NCBI RefSeq assembly: GCF_000330505.1
Contig: NW_004191594.1
Location: forward strand, 185,775-211,460
DNA from: Entamoeba invadens IP1
Lineage: Eukaryota > Evosea > Mastigamoebida > Endamoebidae
Length of the DNA: 25,686 nucleotides
Direction of reading: 5' to 3'
The notes under the pieces are model-generated. The model saw only the letters and a list, made by a program, of their open reading frames with translations. It was not told the DNA's origin and made no database searches. Shown here piece after piece: positions 19,470 to 25,686 of this stretch (the first letter of the stretch is position 1; each line of letters starts with the position of its first letter). The translations under genes were made by a program, and so were the position numbers.

Positions 19470-21635
19470 ATGTTAAGGTCGAAATATAAGAAGAACTTGT
19501 ATGCTTTACTTGACGAGAAAGAGTTTAACGTTTCTGCGTTCAACCGACTGCACCACAATATGGAACTTGCTCCAGTCAAGTTACCAAAAGTGTTCCGCAT
19601 ATTAGAGGATTACATAACAAAGAACATTACTGTTGAAGCGTTTGTATTTATTTCCATCGAAGTTATTGGAAGTAACATATAGTAATGTAATTAAAGCGAC
19701 AAAAACTATGGGAGAGCTCTCTCTAAATTGTCGTGATCAATTATCATTGATAGACCAAAGTATGATCAGAGTGATAAGACAATGTGTCAACTCGACAGTG
19801 AAAAAGGTGAAGTTGGCAGGGGTTCAGCTCTTAGATTTTTACACAAAGGCGTGTAACGAAAATTCTGTTCGAACCAATTTTGAGGAAATTAAAAAGATCC
19901 CAAACGACTTAACTAAGATGGTTGGGAATAACGAAGAGATTAAAAGTTGTTTGACTGCGTTGAGAGATTGTGTGGTCATCTTCCAAATGGTCAATGAGCT
20001 CGACCAAATACTTGGGTATAACACTGTTCTTCGGGTCATATTTGACTCTCTCACAAATTCTGATGGGAACGAAGAGATCACAACACAAGCCAAAGAAATT
20101 GTACTAAAAATAGTGACGTCCATATCAGACAAGATCACTACTGTCAAGTTCATCGTTCAGTTTTCGGAGTTTTTGGACAAGAATGAGAAGTGGAGTATCC
20201 CAGCAGTTCAAAGTATATTGGGCGAATTTGGTGTTCGTGTGAAGCCAATAATAAGCGAAGTCATTATTCAGACAGTTCTTGAACACATCCCAAAAAGCGA
20301 CAAAATTGCTTCAAAAATAGCACAACTCAACTTTGTCAAAAAAAGTATTAACAATAAAGTCGGGTCTATTAACGATAATGTACGAAGACTTCATGGACTC
20401 TTGGACTTCCCTATTGTTTCACAGAAGGAGTTTGATGAAAACGAAGCAAAACCGTTCATTGAAATGGTGTTTGATCTCATTTGTGAGTGCTTGACTGCAA
20501 TTACTGACGACTTGATTAAGGCAGACTTCTGCTTTTTCATCTTCGGAGAGTGCGACCAGACTAGTTTGTTTAAATAGTTATTTTATTATTAAAAGTGTTA
20601 TTAAAATCATGCTTATTTTCAGACCAGTCTAAGACATTCTTGAATACTTTATTGCTATTTAAAATCACTGGATCATTGAAAAAGGAGGTTCTCCAAAGAG
20701 TCGACAAAACAAACTTTGTGAAGTTCCTCTCCAATTTCAATTCGACGAATAGCGATATCAGACATATGACACTTTTGGTAGTGAGACAGTTTCTGTTTGG
20801 GAAAGAGCTTGAGAAGTCATCGAAAACATATGTATTCAGCCAGCAAATTAAAATGGGGTTGGTTGAAATGCTCCAACAGCCGACTTCAAGTGAAGACATA
20901 GTCGAGATCTACAAATTTTGGAGAGACATGATATTGACAGGGCAAGTCAATGAATTGCTCGAAACGATTCCGTTGCTGGGATATGTGACGAAGAAGAGTG
21001 TGAAGAGCAACGAGAAGCAACAAGGATGCATTCATTATGTAACAATCATGTTACTTAAGATCATTGGGACCAAATACAATATAGAAGGATTGAATGCATA
21101 TACAGAGAGTCGCTTGAAAGGGATTTCGTCATACTTTGAAGTGAGTGGAAACGACTTAAAAGCTAAGAAAGTAGAGAAAGACCGGGAAGATGTCAAAGGG
21201 CTTCTGTTAATACAAAAAGACGTGTGTGACATTATAAAAAATTCTGACGTTGCGCAAGAGATCGACGGGATCGAGAAAATCGACGAGGAGATTTCTCTTA
21301 AAAATCGCGCGAAGCACAAAGTGATGCAGACGAATGTGTTAAAGCAGTCATCAATGAAAACAAAAGAGACTTCAAAGAAGAGTGTGAGCATTTCCAATGA
21401 AATTTCATTCAACATGTTAAAGGAAATTGCGACCAAAGGCAGTCAGAAGAAGGAGAACGAAAGTGAAGTGAGTAAACTCGATATCACTGTGTTATTAACT
21501 CAAGCGGAAGAGCTCAAAAAAGATGAGACGGAAATGTTGAATGGAATTGACTCGTTATTAGAGTGTGACATTCAAATGAGTATACCAAAACAAGACGAAC
21601 TCTTCAATGCACATTCTTTAATACCGTTTGAGTGA
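19470..21635 (+). CDS. EFR3-like plasma-membrane scaffold for PI4-kinase (three exons)
   Basis: Exons 19470-19639, 19683-20563 and 20623-21635 join in frame to 687 residues. The introns are 43 nt (GTTTGT/TAG) and 59 nt (GTTTGT/CAG). The N-terminus MLRSKYKKNLYALL, then KLPKVFRILEDYI, matches the EFR3 start (LRPRYKRLVDNIF ... KLDRIGAYL). The following helices (SLIDQSMIRVIRQCV, VKLAGVQLLDFYTKA) align with its first HEAT-like repeats. EFR3 sits at the plasma membrane and recruits the PI4KA complex to make PI4P. Animal EFR3 uses palmitoylated cysteines and yeast Efr3 a basic patch; here the first residues are basic without Cys, the yeast-like solution. The ~120-residue C-terminal tail is Lys/Ser/Glu-rich and probably disordered. 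The start is the ATG at 19470. The gene ends 42 bp from the OCRL-like gene. Confidence 0.68.
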
Positions 21636-21677
21636 AATAAGTTATTGTCATGTGAACGTTTGTTGAATAAAATTGAA

Positions 21678-23666
21678 TTACAAAATTTGAAGAGACTTTT
21701 CAAGGAAGTTGTAGCAAGATGTGATGAGGTCGGTATCGCTCTTTTGTGTATGGATCAGCACTTTCGAAAAGACGTCTAAGAGTCTGTTTTTGTCAACGCC
21801 TTTGAGTATCAAATTCGATATAAATTTGACTAAGAAAACATATAGATTCTTGTGTGACTCTAACATCATATACGTTAGATACCTTTTCACCATGACTTCA
21901 TTCTGTGACATCACTTGGATTTGACTTAAAAAATCATCGTGTAACAAGGAATCTTTAAACCCCGCCACAATCAGTAGTAAAACAGCAAAGTAACTACTTG
22001 CAGAGATCCCCGTTCTAAATGGTAAGTCGTTGTCGACTGCCTGTAAGACGTCGTTGAATTGTTTTTCATTTGGTTCAAATTGAAATAAATATTCAAGTTC
22101 ATCTTCTCGAAGAGATTTCATTTTATCGACAATTCGATACACCTCTTTGGGAACATAAAATGGACTTTTATCATAGACATTACTCGTCATTCCTATGACT
22201 GGTGTATTGAGAAGACATAACTCGTTCAAACTCAACCCAACACATGTTTGTTTTGGAAACACTTTAATGATCATTGGAATCACATGTTTTGTAAATTTAA
22301 CTGCGATCTCAAAAACAAATTTGCAGGCTTCTTTGTTTTGATATAAAAACGAGTTGTTCTGGTTGTAATTGACGGTTGCAGTTATTAACACTTCATCCTT
22401 CCCTTCTGTAATATCGACGTGGTCGGTGCTCATATCTATCTTCACCCAACTATATTGCACAGCGTCTTCATATTCTTTGGACTTTTTCATTTCTAAGTAC
22501 ATCCGCGTCTTCCCAATGTTTCGAATACTTAGGGTTTGGCTATAACTCTTCATCAATTCGGGTTCTTTAAATTCAAAGTACGTGACTGGCGCACTCACCT
22601 CAGGAACTACTACATTCCTATACCACTCCTCTGCCTTATTAAAGAAGTCAATAACAGTTTTCTTCTTCACTTGATTGATCTGTTGTAAACACACTTTGAA
22701 TACCCCAGAGACCGGTTTGTGGTCTGAATTGTATAATTCAAATGAATTGTATTTCTCGACTGTGACTCCATGTCGTCGTTCTGTTTTATATAAAATTCTG
22801 TCACACCATGAAGGAATCCGTTTGTCGTTGTACTCCCCGTTTTGATTGATTTTGAACGTCGGGAGAAAATTGAGACGCGCCTCGACAAAATTGTGGAAGA
22901 CCTTTTTCTTCATACGAGAAGTGTAGAGCTGGTCATTCCGATATAACGTGTTGAAGTCTTTTTCAACGACTAATTTGCGGACTTCTTGATCGTCCAAGTC
23001 AATTCGATAATTCAAGTCACCAAGCCATACGACTATGTCATGATCTAACACATTAAGTCGTGTCGTTTCTGCCCCCGATAAGTACTCCACCCGTATTTTA
23101 GAGATCTCTTCCCAGTCTTTATTTCGTCGTTCTAAAAACCCTTGATGTGCGGCTAAGTGAGAGTTCACAAAACAAATGGTCGAGTCATAGATTTGAAAAC
23201 CTATAACAACACCCCCTTTGTTTGCAAGTGTGCCACCAATAGCACCAGTCCGACATGACCCAATTCCCGTCTTTGTTATTAAACTTTTAATCGACTTTTT
23301 CACAAAGGTGAACAACACAACACCACATAACTGATACCACCCACTGTCTACATACTCGTCTCTACCTGTTTTATTAAGTGAAGTTAAGAGAAGAGACTCC
23401 CATTTGTCAGCTTTTTCACTGTATTTATTCCCAGTGATTAAAGCATCCACAGACATGTCAAGTTCTTGTACACCAGCACATACCAAATCAGCACCTTCAG
23501 AAATATATTGAGTCCACGTGTTAACAACATCTTGACTGAATACACCTTGGTTGATGTTCCATGTACACACCAAGACCTTTAACTCCTTTGGAACACCATA
23601 AAAAGGAAGTTGGTCAAGTACAGACTTCTCCAGCCACTCGCTCGGACTCGTCACAAACAAGTTCAC
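21678..23666 (-). CDS. OCRL/INPP5B-type inositol polyphosphate 5-phosphatase with ASH and RhoGAP-like domains (5' end unresolved)
   Basis: The open frame gives 662 codons. Numbering from the frame start, the catalytic motifs are CTWNIN (34-39), VQELD (66-70, Mg2+-binding Glu69), NSHLAAH (168-174), WLGDLNYRID (214-223), PSWCDRI (285-291) and SDHKPV (314-319). All are intact, so it should remove the 5-phosphate from PI(4,5)P2 or PIP3. An ASH-like beta domain follows (about 355-470), then a RhoGAP-like helical domain (about 475-655). Its arginine-finger position reads LFQFEP; as in OCRL, the catalytic Arg is absent, so it probably binds rather than switches off GTPases. OCRL's N-terminal PH domain is not seen. 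The frame has no ATG before the catalytic motif: it opens at GTG 23666, with TAA just upstream. A 5' exon or a frameshift is therefore missing from this model (see findings). Confidence 0.88.
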   Translation of the reverse strand: MNLFVTSPSEWLEKSVLDQLPFYGVPKELKVLVCTWNINQGVFSQDVVNTWTQYISEGADLVCAGVQELDMSVDALITGNKYSEKADKWESLLLTSLNKTGRDEYVDSGWYQLCGVVLFTFVKKSIKSLITKTGIGSCRTGAIGGTLANKGGVVIGFQIYDSTICFVNSHLAAHQGFLERRNKDWEEISKIRVEYLSGAETTRLNVLDHDIVVWLGDLNYRIDLDDQEVRKLVVEKDFNTLYRNDQLYTSRMKKKVFHNFVEARLNFLPTFKINQNGEYNDKRIPSWCDRILYKTERRHGVTVEKYNSFELYNSDHKPVSGVFKVCLQQINQVKKKTVIDFFNKAEEWYRNVVVPEVSAPVTYFEFKEPELMKSYSQTLSIRNIGKTRMYLEMKKSKEYEDAVQYSWVKIDMSTDHVDITEGKDEVLITATVNYNQNNSFLYQNKEACKFVFEIAVKFTKHVIPMIIKVFPKQTCVGLSLNELCLLNTPVIGMTSNVYDKSPFYVPKEVYRIVDKMKSLREDELEYLFQFEPNEKQFNDVLQAVDNDLPFRTGISASSYFAVLLLIVAGFKDSLLHDDFLSQIQVMSQNEVMVKRYLTYMMLESHKNLYVFLVKFISNLILKGVDKNRLLDVFSKVLIHTQKSDTDLITSCYNFLEKSLQIL

Positions 23667-23797
23667 TTTGTGTTAGTTCGTCAATTAATGTATTTAACAA
23701 CATTCCTCTTTGGAACTTTTCTGATGGAAGTTACCATTAAAAATAAATAATAGCGAACTATACCATATTAATAATAATATTATTGTCATTAGTTAAA

Positions 23798-24217
23798 CTA
23801 TACAAACAAACAGTCTTTGTAAAGCTCTGGTAACTTACAGATGTCATCTTTGGATGGCGTTTTGTTCGTGGCAATCCACATTCGAGGCACTATAGGAACA
23901 AAAGAGGTTGATGGCCTTGTTGTTGGGCTGAATGCCTTTTCTGTGTCATCGACAGTTGTGTTCTTTGAAGTTGCAAGAAATTGTTTGGTTGCAGTAACAC
24001 GTTGTGGTGACGCAAAATTAACGGTTGCACGTGTTGACTTAACCCACTCACGCTTTTCAAAAGATGTTGGAGACTCTGTTTTTGGGATTGTCGGATAAGT
24101 AGGGTTTGTCGATAAAAAACGAGTGCGTTGTTGTTCTGTGTTGTCTTTATTTGGTTCGAAAGACATTGTAATTGTCTTAGAAAGTTGACTTGTCTTTGGG
24201 ATGTCAATCGACCGCAT
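23798..24217 (-). CDS. Small Ser/Thr-rich ORF, possibly the 5' exon of the 5-phosphatase gene
   Basis: It is a 139-residue open frame from an ATG at 24217. Composition is Thr/Ser/Pro/Lys-rich and largely disordered (PTYPTIPKTESP, FSPTTRPSTSFVP), with a more ordered end (PRMWIATNK, ICKLPELYKD). Local base composition is richer than the flanks, so it is probably coding. The frame ends in a donor-like sequence: GTTTGTTTG starts at 23811, and the nominal TAG stop falls inside it. Splicing from 23812 to 23665 would enter the phosphatase frame in phase, giving 797 residues. Splicing to TAG at 23758 instead gives a separate short protein. I recognise no family. Confidence 0.5.
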   Translation of the reverse strand: MRSIDIPKTSQLSKTITMSFEPNKDNTEQQRTRFLSTNPTYPTIPKTESPTSFEKREWVKSTRATVNFASPQRVTATKQFLATSKNTTVDDTEKAFSPTTRPSTSFVPIVPRMWIATNKTPSKDDICKLPELYKDCLFV

Positions 24218-24722
24218 TTACAACTATAAGATGGTTATCTTTCATTTTATTCATATCCACAATTATAGTATATATTTAGTTTTATATTAATATAAAAAGA
24301 AGTAGTGTGTACTGATAAAAAGGTGTTTATTTATAATTATTATTTATAATTATTACTTGATATTTCAAGGATTTAAAATAATAATAAACAATAATTACTA
24401 TAATTCTACATTTCTATTTCTAATTTAATTATTAACATTTGAAATTATTAAAAATATAATTCTTTTTATGACAAAAAATTAACTATTTGCAAAATTTTGT
24501 AACTCACCTCATCATTTTTTCAATACAACATGACTTTTTTAAGATAAAAGTATCGACTTTTTAATTCATATTATAACAATTTTTATCAGTGTTCCATTTA
24601 TATACAACACTCAATAATTAATAATTATACTATAATAATTATTCTTTGTTCTACATATAATTTATAATTAATAATACTATAAATATTACATTTGTTTTCC
24701 CCACTCAACAAACAATCAAAAT
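24218..24722. other. Intergenic region, 505 bp
   Basis: Very AT-rich DNA between the start of the small Ser/Thr-rich ORF and the 3' end of the four-exon gene. Short A/T runs and near-palindromes occur, but I see no gene, RNA or clear regulatory element. Confidence 0.5.
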
Positions 24723-25425
24723 TCAATTCTTAAACGTTGACATCATCATCAATCTGCTAATTTGTCTTCTCCTGTGAGTTAATATATAGAATATATCTTA
24801 TTATATAACTAATATATAAAATAGAACAAACTGTTCCTTTAATTGATCCATCACTTTATCAAGGTTTTTCTTAGACACTTGAGTTTCAGTGATTTGTTCG
24901 ATTTGTGCATTGATTGTTTTCACGGTGCACCCAAGTTGCTCGATCATTTTTTCGATTTGTCCAAAAGTGAGTGTTCTTTCTGTGTATGAAGAAAAAGCGT
25001 CCAAATATTCGGGATGTTTCTCTTTGATTATTAAAAGAAGTTGTGCGGCCTTTTGGCGATTATTTGTTTCCAAGTCTAATGCCTTTTTGTTAGTAAAACT
25101 TTACTATTTCAACCTAAAAAGAATATACTAAAATGTATAGTATTTGAACTATTGTTGAATAACAAACTTTTTTCTCCTTTTCCCTTATTTTATCGACCAT
25201 GCCGACAAGCATCTCAGTTTCTGTGATAATCGTATCGATCGCTTCTTTGTTGTTGTCCATTTTCTTAGCAATCACAATTAATCTGCGCTATAAGTATTGA
25301 AGAGATCTTAAATAAAATCACATTTTAACCCAAGTCGTGTGTTAAACAAACTTATCGATCAACTGATTTGTGTTAATGTCGAGTTGGTTGTACGCCTCAC
25401 ACCCTTTTTGAATTTCCACGTTCAT
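24723..25425 (-). CDS. Small coiled-coil protein encoded by four exons (162 residues)
   Basis: Proposed exons are 25425-25352, 25282-25168, 25082-24832 and 24771-24723. All joins keep one open frame to TGA (24725-24723). All three donors are GTTTGT; acceptors are CAG, AAG and CAG, with introns of 69, 85 and 60 nt. The AAG acceptor is the only phase-compatible one and follows a branch-like ACTAAC. The protein is almost wholly helical with heptads (IDTIITETEMLVGMV, IEKMIEQLGCTVKTI), and ends in a basic/Met-rich segment (RRQISRLMMM). It is probably a subunit of a larger assembly; no family is recognised. A GAAC element 17 nt upstream supports this start. No transcript evidence is available, so exon limits are tentative. 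Confidence 0.55.
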
Positions 25426-25441
25426 CCTTTGTTTTTTTCAA

Positions 25442-25445
25442 GTTC
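25442..25445 (-). promoter_or_regulatory. GAAC element upstream of the four-exon gene
   Basis: The minus strand reads GAACTTGAAAA, 17 nt before the ATG at 25425, the same spacing as at the RhoGEF, Cys-rich and LRR-like genes. Confidence 0.4.
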
Positions 25446-25633
25446 TTTTTTTAAGAATGAAGTGTCGCCCAGGTTTTCCAGAAACAATTGAAACAAAAAA
25501 TTTAATTTTAAATTTTTATTTTACCTTTTGAAGTTCTAATAAAATGTGCAAAGAAAAATATTTTGATTGATTTTTTTTTAACTTTGTTTTTATAAAGTTT
25601 TTTTACTTGTTTACTCGATCAATACTTGTGTGA

Positions 25634-25686
25634 ATGAAAAACTCAGTTACTCTCCTCTCTCGAGCAGAACTCCAATATGCACTTAC
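25634..25686 (+). CDS. Possible 5' end of a plus-strand gene (partial)
   Basis: From ATG 25634 the frame is open to the window edge (17 codons, MKNSVTLLSRAELQYAL). Base composition rises sharply to near-balanced from about 25640, as at other gene starts here, against very AT-rich DNA before it. The product cannot be identified. The opposite strand also has an open frame (stop 25605-25603) across the same bases, so strand is uncertain. The ~200 bp to the four-exon gene would be a divergent promoter. Confidence 0.4.
   Translation, partial: MKNSVTLLSRAELQYAL

Noticed and set aside
25427..25500. Coding-like minus-strand stretch (FLENLGDTSFLKKELEK) just upstream of the four-exon gene
   Set aside because: It would join the gene only if one A were missing from an A7 run; it lacks an ATG or acceptor, and a well-placed GAAC lies within it, so it is treated as promoter DNA.
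25603..25686. Minus-strand open frame reaching the right edge (27 codons)
   Set aside because: The opposite strand gives an ATG-initiated frame across the same balanced-composition bases; kept only as an alternative.
1..25686. tRNA arrays, rRNA, or LINE/SINE copies common in Entamoeba genomes
   Set aside because: No cloverleaf-type GC-richer segments with A/B-box words, no rRNA-like stretch and no reverse-transcriptase or transposase motif were seen by eye on either strand.

Overview
This window looks like nuclear DNA of an Entamoeba species. Intergenic DNA is extremely AT-rich. Introns are few and short (43-85 nt), and nearly all open with GTTTGT. Several start codons have a GAAC element 16-36 nt upstream. 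The proteins (RhoGEFs, CXXC-rich surface protein, F-box-like/LRR protein, dynamin-like GTPase) fit that lineage. The fairly GC-rich codon choice suggests E. invadens rather than E. histolytica, but that species call is an inference. A run of exactly 100 Ns marks an assembly gap.

Layout. 1-218 (+) is the tail of a protein kinase-like gene. 300-3578 (-) is a three-exon gene for an unusual tandem RhoGEF (DH-PH-DH-PH). 4358-7480 (+) is a class-B (ARC5/DRP5-like) dynamin with a ~345-residue Gln/Pro-rich N-terminal extension. 7610-9320 (-) is a three-exon Cys-rich, probably GPI-anchored surface protein. 9982-13375 (+) is a plasma-membrane-type Ca2+-ATPase interrupted by the gap. 13738-14367 (-) is an unknown protein. 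15195-17315 (-) is an F-box-like/LRR-like protein. 18015-19076 (-) is a coiled-coil plus propeller-like protein. 19470-21635 (+) is a three-exon EFR3-like protein. 21678-23666 (-) is an OCRL/INPP5B-type inositol polyphosphate 5-phosphatase. 23798-24217 (-) is a small ORF that may be the 5' exon of that phosphatase. 24723-25425 (-) is a small four-exon coiled-coil gene. 25634-end (+) may be the start of another gene.

Together: several genes touch plasma-membrane phosphoinositide, Rho-GTPase and membrane-remodelling biology (RhoGEF, dynamin, Ca2+ pump, EFR3, OCRL-like phosphatase). EFR3 (recruits PI4-kinase in other eukaryotes) and the 5-phosphatase lie tail to tail, 42 bp apart. This is thematic proximity; nothing in the sequence shows co-regulation. 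No rRNA, tRNA, CRISPR array or intact transposon was recognised.
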